From Paraflavitalea sp. CAU 1676 (GTDB lineage Bacteria; Bacteroidota; Bacteroidia; Chitinophagales; Chitinophagaceae): DNA of 64,000 bases. This document shows positions 1 to 7,711 of this stretch, in pieces. Under the pieces are notes generated by a model, which was not told where the DNA came from, made no database searches, and saw nothing but the letters and a program-made list of their open reading frames with translations. The position numbers and the translations under genes were made by a program. The stretch is from the NCBI RefSeq assembly GCF_029223285.1, contig NZ_JARHUJ010000002.1, forward strand, positions 372,001 to 436,000, given 5' to 3'. Within the stretch, counting starts at the first letter, position 1; the number at the start of each line of letters is the position of its first letter.

Positions 1-1
1 A

Positions 2-184
2 TATATGATCGAGGCGCTCCGGTTGTTTGATCATTATCATTTCCGTGTTGCCCAACTGGAAGCAAAGAAGGCGAAGAAAAAGCTCGTTCTCCAAAAGCCT
101 CCCCGTAAGAAAACTGAAAAACCCTGGTGGCTGGAGGATTATACCAATGCCCGCAAGATCCGTGACCGGGAACTGTTCGCCTAG
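2..184 (+). CDS. C-terminal fragment of an unidentified protein (5' truncated by window edge)
   Basis: An open frame enters from the left edge and stops at the TAG at 182-184, leaving about 60 residues. The tail is rich in Lys and Arg (a run of AKKAKKK type) and ends with WWLEDYTNARKIRDRELFA. The tail reminds me of the C-termini of Bacteroidota phospholipase D-like (HKD) proteins, but the catalytic part lies outside the window, so this is a guess. The next gene starts 29 bp downstream on the same strand. The true start cannot be seen. Confidence 0.5.
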   Translation, partial: YMIEALRLFDHYHFRVAQLEAKKAKKKLVLQKPPRKKTEKPWWLEDYTNARKIRDRELFA

Positions 185-213
185 TTTACACCTAAACCTT
201 AAATACATCAATC

Positions 214-1098
214 ATGAAACGCTTCACTACAGTGGGTGGGGGCATGCTATTGCTCTTACTCTTATTCCTTGCACTGAACGGCCGGTCTCAAACGATCGTT
301 GGAAAGATCTATGTTACCTTTTCGGATCAGATCACCGTATTTGGTCTTAATGGAGAAGGCAATCTCGATCAGGGTAAAGATTATGCAGTCAAGAAAGGGA
401 CCAAGTTCTCGGTGGTCGGCTTCGACTCTCAGAACAATGTGCTGATCACTTTCTGGCGCTATTACAGGTACGATGCGACGGATACGAAAGGGAAAACAAA
501 ACTTTACACGAAGGCAGATACGTTTACCAAACAATCGCTGGCGTACTATCCGCCAGATTCCGCATTTATAGGCGTTTGGGCAAACTTCAAAAGATTCGCT
601 ATCAGCCCCAGGGTGCTTAACTCCGCTTGTAAAGAATACTTCGGCGGTAAAAAAGAATTTACGTGGGGGGTTATGACCTTGCCGATCAAAGCCAGATTGG
701 GCAATGGAGGTGATAACTTCTTCGATTTTGAAGAAAGGTTAAACCTTGGGTTTGTGTTTGGAAGAAAAAAACAGCTGGAAGGCTACGCGTCCCGCGCCAA
801 CAACTGGCTTCTGGGATTTGGGATCACCAGTGTTAAAACTGATAGCCTCAGCCTGAAGGAGGTACAATACTATGAAGGAAAGACGGCATTGGCGCTGAGT
901 TTACATGGTGGCTACCTGTACCAGTTTGATGCGTTTCAGGTTGGTGCTTTCCTGGGCGTAGACTTTGTACCCGGTAAAGTGGGGCGTACCTGGAAGAACC
1001 AGGGCCGGCCATGGATTGGACTTGCTATCGGGGTTGCACTCTTCTCCAAAACTACCGATGGAGGTACGGGCGACAATGAGCCCGATAAGAAAAGATGA
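214..1098 (+). CDS. Secreted protein of unknown function, possibly outer-membrane associated
   Basis: 294 residues. The N-terminus is a clear signal peptide: two basic residues, a run of about ten Leu, then a likely cleavage after NGRSQ near residue 26. No lipobox is present, so it should be released to the periplasm or reach the outer membrane. The body has many aromatic and Gly residues in alternating short strands, with a C-terminal stretch (GAFLGVDFVPG, GLAIGVALF) that resembles the last strands of a small beta-barrel. I do not recognise the family. The first 100 residues could be a separate small domain. It lies 29 bp after the truncated upstream gene and may share its transcript. Confidence 0.75.
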   Translation: MKRFTTVGGGMLLLLLLFLALNGRSQTIVGKIYVTFSDQITVFGLNGEGNLDQGKDYAVKKGTKFSVVGFDSQNNVLITFWRYYRYDATDTKGKTKLYTKADTFTKQSLAYYPPDSAFIGVWANFKRFAISPRVLNSACKEYFGGKKEFTWGVMTLPIKARLGNGGDNFFDFEERLNLGFVFGRKKQLEGYASRANNWLLGFGITSVKTDSLSLKEVQYYEGKTALALSLHGGYLYQFDAFQVGAFLGVDFVPGKVGRTWKNQGRPWIGLAIGVALFSKTTDGGTGDNEPDKKR

Positions 1099-1184
1099 GG
1101 AGGGCGAAACTGTCCTGAGGTTACCAACCCGCCTCGTTCCCGTATGGCGGTTGTCTGAGATTGACAAAGTGTGTTAATTATTAT

Positions 1185-1228
1185 ACTGAAATCGATTGCG
1201 CTGAATCCACAGTCCAATCGATTTCAGT
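1185..1228. repeat. Perfect 14-bp inverted repeat with 16-base spacer
   Basis: The arms at 1185-1198 and 1215-1228 are exact reverse complements (core CTGAAATCGATTG). The spacer is 1199-1214. No T-run follows, so a terminator is less likely than a protein-binding site. It lies between the secreted protein gene and the small membrane protein gene, 36 bp upstream of the latter's probable start. Confidence 0.75.
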
Positions 1229-1264
1229 CGTTTATGAATTATATTAGCGGTGCAAATTTTAACC

Positions 1265-1885
1265 ATGAGCCCTACCTTACAACGGTTGCACCGTATCACC
1301 GGTATTGTCATTGCTTCATTCTTGCTTCTGCATGTTACCAACCATCTCTTTGCCCTGGCTGGACCCGCCACCCATATCGCAGTGATGAAGGTGTTCCGGC
1401 GCGTGTATCGTTTTCCGCCGGTTGAGATCCTGTTGCTGGCCTGTGTGGCTTTCCAGGTAGTGAGCGGCCTCATCCTGGTATTTAAGAAAGGTTTCCGAAA
1501 GCAGCCCGCCTTTGTTATGGCGCAAGTGATCAGCGGCCTGTACCTGTCGTTCTTTTTGTGTTTTCATGTGCGGGCGGTGCTGATGGGGCGCTATAGCTGG
1601 AAGGTGGAGACCGATTTCTATTTTGCTGCCGGGGTGGCGAACTCCTATCCGGGTAAATTATTCTTCATTCCCTATTATACCCTTTCGCTGCTCGCTGCCT
1701 TTACGCACTTTGCTGCGGTGCATTATTATAAACGCCGGGGGCATTTGGCCCAAATTACGGATGAGGTAGCACATGCTGCTGCTGACCGCCGGTACAAACG
1801 CGAAACGCTGGCGATCGGCATTGCAGGCTCAGTGATCACCCTGCTGATCATGCTGGCGCTTTCGGGGGTGCTTTACCCGATTTAA
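1265..1885 (+). CDS. Small integral membrane protein with intramembrane histidines, cytochrome b-like
   Basis: About 206 residues from the ATG at 1265, chosen over an in-frame ATG at 1250 because the protein then begins MSPTLQRLHRITG, directly before the first hydrophobic helix. Four to five membrane segments are visible. Histidines sit in or next to several of them: LHR and LLHVTNH in helix 1, CFHVR in helix 3, FTHFAAVHYY in helix 4. That pattern recalls haem-b binding subunits of the succinate dehydrogenase or cytochrome b561 kind, but no diagnostic motif fixes the family and no partner dehydrogenase is nearby. Function is therefore an inference. It converges on the GAF protein gene with 1 bp between stops. 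Confidence 0.75.
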   Translation: MSPTLQRLHRITGIVIASFLLLHVTNHLFALAGPATHIAVMKVFRRVYRFPPVEILLLACVAFQVVSGLILVFKKGFRKQPAFVMAQVISGLYLSFFLCFHVRAVLMGRYSWKVETDFYFAAGVANSYPGKLFFIPYYTLSLLAAFTHFAAVHYYKRRGHLAQITDEVAHAAADRRYKRETLAIGIAGSVITLLIMLALSGVLYPI

Positions 1886-1886
1886 T

Positions 1887-4280
1887 TTACTGATCCAGGT
1901 TAATGGCCACCCGTATAGCTTTCAGTCCGCTTACACCCTGCAATTCTTCCAGCTCCAGCTGCTCTATACCGGGCTTCAGCAATTGCTTGCTTTGGAGAAA
2001 CTGGATATACTCCTGGTATTCCTGTGCTTCTTTGGGATTGGAATAGACCATGGCTATTTTTCCTGGCTGAGTAAGCCTTTCGTTGGTGCCCTGTATACAC
2101 ACTTTGTCTAACCGTTTTTTCATGACCTCATAGCGAATATTGTAGGAGCCTTCCACATCAAACCTTCGCTCATCTTTCCGGAAGCTGATAGAAATGGGCT
2201 GACTGTGGATCAGGATCAGCTGGGTGGTTTGCAACGGTACGTTCAATGATGGGAGCAATTTATGCGTAATGCCCGCAATTTCGGCCATCGATCTTAATTG
2301 CCATAACCTGATGTTCTTGAGATATAGCAGGTCGAACTGGTTGTTGGGTGAAATCGATTGTCCGATATAGATCGTGTATTCCACGCCGTCCGTTTTGTAC
2401 TTCTCAAAATAGTGCGGGTACGATTGCTGCATGGCTGTTTCTGCCTGCTCCAGGTACTGCAGCACCGACTCATTGATCGCAGTCAGGGTCTCTTCGTATT
2501 CATTGCGATAGCGGTACAGGTAGCCGCGGGTATCATTGACTTTGTCAAAGTAACGGCCTGCTATTTCCTGTGCCTGTAAATTGCTTTTTTGCAGATGCTG
2601 AAGCACAGGGTGGAGCTCCTGTTCGAGAAAATCATTGATCCGTACCTCATTCTCTGCGACGAGGCTTTTATCGATAGATTGCCGGAAGTTCTGGTTCTTG
2701 AAGGTAAGCCCTTCCAGTAAGGGCAATGATAATTGAGTTTGTAACGTATCGAGCGTTTCCTCTATGAGGTTCAGGTGTTCTTTCAGGTCCTTTTGAATAG
2801 CATGACTTCTTTCGCTGGAGGAGTTGCGGATATCGATAGCGCCATATAATGGATACACCTGTTCAAATACCACATTCCCCGGTAAAGTGGCCGGTCCTCC
2901 GTTGTGATGCGTGTGCATGTATTTCCAGGCTACCTCTGCAAACTTCCATTCTACGGCAGGCTGCAGGGCGGTGAACTTTTCCTTGATCAGTTTTTCGATG
3001 CGGTGATTGAAGGTGTCGCGGTTCTTCAACAGGGCCAGTGATAACAAGGGCATGGCGGGTTCTAATCTTGCCAGTACATCCTGGTTAAACTGGTTGGGGA
3101 TGGGTGAACTGAGTTCCAGTATCCCCAACAAGCCGTCATTGTTCTGAATGGGATAGGATATATAACTTCTGGCACCGGCTTCCCACAAGCTTCGCAAAAA
3201 GGGGGCCATGGTGGCCATTTGTTCATCCAGTATGGCAATAGGTACGGGTTCGGGATGTTCGGTGAGAAAACCCAGGACGGTTTGGTATTCGGCCACGCTT
3301 TTTTCATCGCCCGGACGCCAGTTCCTGCCTATCAGGCTGTGCTGCAAACAAGGTTCATCCATCACAAACTGGTCGTTTAGTTTTACAAAAGGCATCAGCC
3401 CAACTTCCACCTCATTCAACCCTACGAGCGCGTGGATATTGGCTTTCAGATCATGGATGATACCGGTGTCACAGGCTTCCTGCCGCAGCAATACTTTTTT
3501 GATGGCTTCCATCGATTCCTGCGTAGTTACATCTTCTGCTACCCATAAGGCAAAGCCCTCTGCTTCGAAGAGGTCAAGCGGCATCTTTTGCAATTGCATG
3601 TCGAGGTCCAGTATCCTGAATGTATTGAGGCAAACGGCACAGTCCTGCAATTGCGGTAGCTCGCCTTTCAGGTGAAGGTCGATGAACCTTCTATCGTACC
3701 GGAGCTTATAATATCTTTTTACGCCTGTAGTGGAATTGGTTACCGGATACACCAGGTCCATATGGTCATTGTTGAGCCGCACGCCATAGAACTTGTCCAG
3801 CACGTGCTCATAGATCAGGGAGCACAGCGCGTGTTTAAGGTATTGTGGTGTAGTATCTGCCGGCAACAACACATGTGCTTCTTCGGGGTCAATAAAGAGT
3901 TTCCGGAACGCCGGTGAATAATTAAAGACCGCAAATTGATAGGGGGTAGCCATGGTAAACATGTTCTTTTCCTCGTTGCCAACGATCGGAAATAGAACGG
4001 TGCCCAGCAATTCCAGCAGGCCCTGGTGTTGGCTCAGCAAGGTATGGTCGTCTATCGGCTCCAGCAACGCAGGTTCCGCTTCCAGCTTTTCAATCAGGTA
4101 ATGATAGAACCCTGACCTGGTATCGGAACAGTCGGTTAGCTTGTCTTTTAAGTAATTGATAAAAGGCAGGAAGGAGATCTTGCTGTCGATCAAATGACTA
4201 TGATCTGTGTTGCCAGGTGCAGCAGCAAGTACTTTTACACTGTTAGGGTACCGGATAGCAGGAATGATATCTTCCAGCAT
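1887..4280 (-). CDS. Large GAF-domain protein of unknown function
   Basis: 797 residues with no signal peptide or membrane segment, so cytoplasmic. The centre (about residues 355-420, with ARSYISYPI and GLLGILELSSP) looks like a GAF-type ligand-binding domain. The C-terminal 350 residues are strongly helical (SLVAENEVRINDFLEQELHPVLQHLQ) and probably coiled. No kinase, HTH, GGDEF or phosphatase motif is visible, so if it senses something the output is unclear. Similar long GAF proteins are common in Chitinophagaceae without assigned roles. It stands alone, divergent from nothing and convergent with the small membrane protein gene. Confidence 0.75.
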   Translation of the reverse strand: MLEDIIPAIRYPNSVKVLAAAPGNTDHSHLIDSKISFLPFINYLKDKLTDCSDTRSGFYHYLIEKLEAEPALLEPIDDHTLLSQHQGLLELLGTVLFPIVGNEEKNMFTMATPYQFAVFNYSPAFRKLFIDPEEAHVLLPADTTPQYLKHALCSLIYEHVLDKFYGVRLNNDHMDLVYPVTNSTTGVKRYYKLRYDRRFIDLHLKGELPQLQDCAVCLNTFRILDLDMQLQKMPLDLFEAEGFALWVAEDVTTQESMEAIKKVLLRQEACDTGIIHDLKANIHALVGLNEVEVGLMPFVKLNDQFVMDEPCLQHSLIGRNWRPGDEKSVAEYQTVLGFLTEHPEPVPIAILDEQMATMAPFLRSLWEAGARSYISYPIQNNDGLLGILELSSPIPNQFNQDVLARLEPAMPLLSLALLKNRDTFNHRIEKLIKEKFTALQPAVEWKFAEVAWKYMHTHHNGGPATLPGNVVFEQVYPLYGAIDIRNSSSERSHAIQKDLKEHLNLIEETLDTLQTQLSLPLLEGLTFKNQNFRQSIDKSLVAENEVRINDFLEQELHPVLQHLQKSNLQAQEIAGRYFDKVNDTRGYLYRYRNEYEETLTAINESVLQYLEQAETAMQQSYPHYFEKYKTDGVEYTIYIGQSISPNNQFDLLYLKNIRLWQLRSMAEIAGITHKLLPSLNVPLQTTQLILIHSQPISISFRKDERRFDVEGSYNIRYEVMKKRLDKVCIQGTNERLTQPGKIAMVYSNPKEAQEYQEYIQFLQSKQLLKPGIEQLELEELQGVSGLKAIRVAINLDQ

Positions 4281-4367
4281 AACCCAGTATTTAAGTGATC
4301 AATAAGTTCTCAGCAGACTGTAAAGGTAATAATTAAATAGTTGGAGGCCGCAAACGCAAATTAGCTG

Positions 4368-5405
4368 CTATAAGGCGCAGTTTTCGTGGTAGTCTTTCAA
4401 TACTATAGGTGCTTGTTCAAACTCATAACCTTCGTAGCGGACCAGCACTTCATCGAAGGCGGCTTCGGCTTCTTCGATGGTGAGGGCAGTTACCAGCTTT
4501 TGACGCAGTTCGCTGAAGCCCGGTAATCCTTTGAAATAATACAGGTATTGGCGACGCATGGAATAAATGCCCGCTTTGGGTCCTTTCCAGGCTACCGACT
4601 TACGCAGTTGCTTGCGGCTTACTTCCACTCTTTCGATAAGGGTGGGCGCGTGCAACATCTCTCCGGTGTTGAGGTAATGCCTGATCTCACGGAATATCCA
4701 GGGATAACCAATGGCGGCACGGCCTACCATGATGCCATCGACCCCATAGCGGTTTTTGTATTCGAGCGCTTTTTGGGGCGTGTTGATGTCGCCATTGCCG
4801 AAGATGGGGATGTGGATACGCGGATTGTTCTTCACTTTGGCGATGAGCGACCAGTCGGCTTCGCCTTTGTACAACTGGCAGCGGGTGCGGCCATGGATGG
4901 CGAGTGCTTTGATGCCGGTATCCTGCAGGCGTTCGGCCACTTCTTCAATGTTCTTACTATTATCATCCCAGCCAAGACGCGTTTTGACTGTAACCGGCAG
5001 CCTGGTGCTTTTTACGCAGGCTTCGGTAAGGCGCACCATGAGGTCGATGTCTTTCAATACCCCTGCTCCGGCGCCACGGCTTACGATGCCTTTGATAGGG
5101 CAGCCGAAGTTGATATCGAGCAGGTCGGGATTGGTAACGTCTACAATGCGGGCGGCCATGGCCATGCGTTCTTCGTCGCCTCCGAATATCTGAATGCCTA
5201 CCGGGCGCTCTTCGTCGAAGATGTCGAGCTTGCGTTTGGCTTTAATGGCATCCTTGATCAGCCCTTCGCTCGAGATGAACTCGGTATACAGCAGGTCGGC
5301 TCCGTTGTCTTTGCATACAACACGGAAAGGCGGATCGCTCACGTCTTCCATGGGCGCCAGCAGCAGCGGAAAATCCGGTAATTCGATATGACTGATCTTT
5401 ACCAA
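4368..5405 (-). CDS. dusB: tRNA-dihydrouridine synthase, DusB family
   Basis: 345 residues. FMN-dependent reduction of uridine to dihydrouridine in the tRNA D-loop. Family marks in order: LLAPMEDVSDPPFR near residue 15, the catalytic cysteine C102 in DINFGCPIKG, the VKTRLGWD strand with its conserved Lys, the IHGRT motif, FGNGDI and VGRAAIGYPWIF at the phosphate-binding end of the TIM barrel, then a helical C-terminal domain. The start must be the TTG at 5405: an in-frame TAG lies only four codons upstream and the next Met is inside the APMED motif. A TACCTTTG element 20 nt upstream would give a very short leader. It is separated from the upstream GH16 gene by a strong terminator. Confidence 0.93.
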   Translation of the reverse strand: MVKISHIELPDFPLLLAPMEDVSDPPFRVVCKDNGADLLYTEFISSEGLIKDAIKAKRKLDIFDEERPVGIQIFGGDEERMAMAARIVDVTNPDLLDINFGCPIKGIVSRGAGAGVLKDIDLMVRLTEACVKSTRLPVTVKTRLGWDDNSKNIEEVAERLQDTGIKALAIHGRTRCQLYKGEADWSLIAKVKNNPRIHIPIFGNGDINTPQKALEYKNRYGVDGIMVGRAAIGYPWIFREIRHYLNTGEMLHAPTLIERVEVSRKQLRKSVAWKGPKAGIYSMRRQYLYYFKGLPGFSELRQKLVTALTIEEAEAAFDEVLVRYEGYEFEQAPIVLKDYHENCAL

Positions 5406-5425
5406 TTTGTTGGTCTAAAAGTGCG

Positions 5426-5433
5426 CAAAGGTA
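5426..5433 (-). promoter_or_regulatory. Candidate -7 promoter element for dusB
   Basis: TACCTTTG on the minus strand matches the Bacteroidota -7 consensus TAnnTTTG, 20 nt upstream of the TTG start. No convincing -33 TTG box lies at the expected spacing, where the upstream terminator stem sits instead. Confidence 0.5.
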
Positions 5434-5434
5434 C

Positions 5435-5479
5435 TAAAAAGCAGGGTGCCGGCCCAGGCTTTACAGCCCGGCCGGCACC
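5435..5479 (-). terminator. Intrinsic terminator of the GH16/SusCD operon
   Basis: On the minus strand a 10-bp perfect stem (GGTGCCGGCC with GGCCGGCACC, plus-strand arms 5445-5454 and 5470-5479) continues into an inner four-pair stem, and is followed after CTGC by five T residues. It lies 78 bp past the GH16 stop codon and just before dusB, so it would insulate dusB from the polysaccharide operon. Confidence 0.85.
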
Positions 5480-5556
5480 AGTGGTTGATTTTCAACCTAT
5501 TCCTGCAAACTTACTGCCTATGAAAACATCAAATCCTGTCTTTCAATTGATGGCTG

Positions 5557-6786
5557 TTACTGATACACACGGATATAATCCACGATCAGCCATTGGGGAA
5601 AATAGGTGTTGGCATCCGGACTGCCCGGCCAGTTACCACCTACTGCGAGGTTGAAGATCACGAAGAACTCTTCATTGAAGGGGTAATTGTTGGCGCCCAG
5701 GTCGGCCTTGGTGACGGTCGAAAACACCTGTCCGTCTACGAGCCACTGGATCTGGTCCTGCTTCCACTCGAGCGAGAACACATGGAACTCGTCGTTGAAG
5801 GTTTTGGCCGGCAGCGACCAGTTGCGGGAGATCTGCGTGCTGCCCGGACCGGGGCCAAAATGTAAAGTGCCATGGGTTTTGGCCGGTTCATGACCTACTA
5901 CTTCCATAAGGTCGATCTCTCCGCTTTTGGGCCATCCGCCAAATACACTCTTGTCGGGCATCAGCCAAAAGGCGGGCCATATGCCCTTGCCTTTTGGTAA
6001 GATGGCTCTGATATCGATACGTCCGAATTTGATAGGCTTTTTGCCTTGTGTAATGATCTTGGAGGAAGTGTATCCCTTGCCCTGGAAGCTCTCGGGCCGC
6101 GCTTCAATGATCAGCTTTCCGTTCTGGAAGTACAGGTTCTCGGCGCGGTCGGTATAATACTCGAGCTCATTATTGCCCCAGCCGCATACGTTGGGGCAGC
6201 CATCGCCATTCTGGTGGCTCCAGATGGTGGTGTTGAGCGCGGGACCATCGAAGTCGTCTTTCCATGCCAACGTGTAATTGGGGTAGGCGGTGGGCGCTTC
6301 ATAACCTGCATTGGTGTACGCTACGCGGGTATCGTCATTGCGAATGGTGCCGCTGGCGCTCTGCTTCTGCAGGGTGCCGCCCACGGGGCTTTGCAATTGC
6401 AGGGTGAAGGAGTCGTCGCCTTCCTTGATGTCGTCCCCCACGATCTGGATCACCAGTTTTTGCTGTGTCGATCCGGCGGGTATGGTGATCGATTGTGTGG
6501 TGGGTGCTACATAATCTTCCCCCGCCTTGGCGGTGCCCCCGCTAATGGTGTAATTGACCGTTACGTCTTTCGTTGTTTTCTTGTCGATCGATACATTGAA
6601 TTCAAAGGCCGTGGTGGCCGCATTGCCTTCAAACAGCGTAACGTCTTCGATGGAGATCGCGGGTACTACCACGGGCTCCGGTTCACTTCCTTTGCCTTTA
6701 CTGCAGCCGCTCGATGCATGGTTGATGGACAGGGTGCAGAGCAGTAAAGTGATCAGCTGATACATATTGGCCTTGTTTGGTTGCAT
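5557..6786 (-). CDS. Secreted GH16-family glycoside hydrolase with Calx-beta domain (beta-glucanase/laminarinase-like)
   Basis: 409 residues from the ATG at 6786. A second ATG at 6765 has a better AAGG site and gives a cleaner signal peptide, so it may be the true start. A Cys at residue 28 (SSGC) suggests a lipoprotein. Residues about 44-150 form a Calx-beta-like immunoglobulin fold (GTAKAGEDY, EGDDSFTLQL). Residues about 165-409 are the GH16 jelly roll: the active-site motif GEIDLMEVVG gives nucleophile E290, D292 and acid/base E295, followed by THGTLHFG and the closing FPQWLIVDYIRVYQ. GH16 enzymes of this type cut beta-1,3 or mixed-linkage glucans, but substrate cannot be fixed from the motif. 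It is the last gene of the SusCD operon, which marks the locus as glucan-directed. Confidence 0.93.
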   Translation of the reverse strand: MQPNKANMYQLITLLLCTLSINHASSGCSKGKGSEPEPVVVPAISIEDVTLFEGNAATTAFEFNVSIDKKTTKDVTVNYTISGGTAKAGEDYVAPTTQSITIPAGSTQQKLVIQIVGDDIKEGDDSFTLQLQSPVGGTLQKQSASGTIRNDDTRVAYTNAGYEAPTAYPNYTLAWKDDFDGPALNTTIWSHQNGDGCPNVCGWGNNELEYYTDRAENLYFQNGKLIIEARPESFQGKGYTSSKIITQGKKPIKFGRIDIRAILPKGKGIWPAFWLMPDKSVFGGWPKSGEIDLMEVVGHEPAKTHGTLHFGPGPGSTQISRNWSLPAKTFNDEFHVFSLEWKQDQIQWLVDGQVFSTVTKADLGANNYPFNEEFFVIFNLAVGGNWPGSPDANTYFPQWLIVDYIRVYQ

Positions 6787-6799
6787 ATACTAGTTTTCG

Positions 6800-7696
6800 T
6801 TATTTGGCACGGAAGGTGAACTTCCACTGACCCCAGTCGTATTTCTTGTTGATCACCATTTTGGTTTCGGTCATTTCGAGGATATCGTAGGTGATGGAAG
6901 CTTCGGGGGCGCCGGTGGTGCCTGCTTCGCCTACTTTGTACAAGGCCATATAAGCACCGTTGCCGATGACCTGCAGCTTGCTGTTACCGATGACCTTGAA
7001 GTTGAAATTGCCGCCGCCCCAGGCCTGGTACTTAGCTGGTAATTGCGCCAGGGTAGCACAACCTACGGGCAGGCCGATATCGGTAGGCCAGGGATTGCCG
7101 CCTTCATCATCCACACGAATATCGCCTTTTACGTTCAGCACGAAGCTGCCGTCTTTCTTGAAGGTATATTCGTCGTTGAAGGAGCAGGGCCTGCCGGTTA
7201 CATCGCCTTCACCGCTCGACCACCACTGGTTGCCACCGGGATCGCCTACCCACAGCGCACCGCCGCCGGGCTGTTCCAGTACCCATGTTTTTTGTGTACA
7301 GCCGGTGAGCAGGGCCTTTTTGCCCGAGCAGCCATTGGGATCATCGTTGGCTACATTGACAGCTACGGTGGTAGAGTCGATGCCGCCGCTGGTCATGAGG
7401 ATGAGCTTAACGGTATAGTTGCCTTTATCGGGATAATAGGCCGTATCGATCTGTTTGCCGGCGCGGGAACCGCCGCCATCGCCAATATTCCAGCGAAAGT
7501 AAAAGGCATCGGCCGTAGTGCTGGTGAGCAGGTAGCTGTTCACCTTACCGTTAATAGGTGTTACGGTAAAGGCCGCTTTGGGTTGCGCTCCGAATTCGCC
7601 ATAGCTTGATTTAGGGCTGCAACCGGGCATTACCAGGGGCACCAGCAGTATCAACAGCCAGCTTTGTGCGGGGATAGTATGTTTGATGCGTAACAT
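6800..7696 (-). CDS. PKD-domain surface lipoprotein of the polysaccharide locus
   Basis: 298 residues. The signal peptide ends in a lipobox (VMPGC, lipidated Cys26). Residues about 40-115 form a PKD domain, with FRWNIGDGG and KGNYTVKLIL typical of that fold. The remainder (about residues 125-298) has the layout of a lipocalin-like or sugar-binding domain: KTWVLEQPGGGALWVG, KKDGSFVLNVKGDI, and a closing KYDWGQWKFTFRAK. It sits between SusD and GH16 genes with 13-15 bp gaps, the slot where surface glycan-binding proteins (SusE/F-like) are usually encoded. A glycan-binding role is inferred from position. No catalytic motif is visible. Confidence 0.85.
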   Translation of the reverse strand: MLRIKHTIPAQSWLLILLVPLVMPGCSPKSSYGEFGAQPKAAFTVTPINGKVNSYLLTSTTADAFYFRWNIGDGGGSRAGKQIDTAYYPDKGNYTVKLILMTSGGIDSTTVAVNVANDDPNGCSGKKALLTGCTQKTWVLEQPGGGALWVGDPGGNQWWSSGEGDVTGRPCSFNDEYTFKKDGSFVLNVKGDIRVDDEGGNPWPTDIGLPVGCATLAQLPAKYQAWGGGNFNFKVIGNSKLQVIGNGAYMALYKVGEAGTTGAPEASITYDILEMTETKMVINKKYDWGQWKFTFRAK

Positions 7697-7711
7697 GATG
7701 GATGTTTTAGT

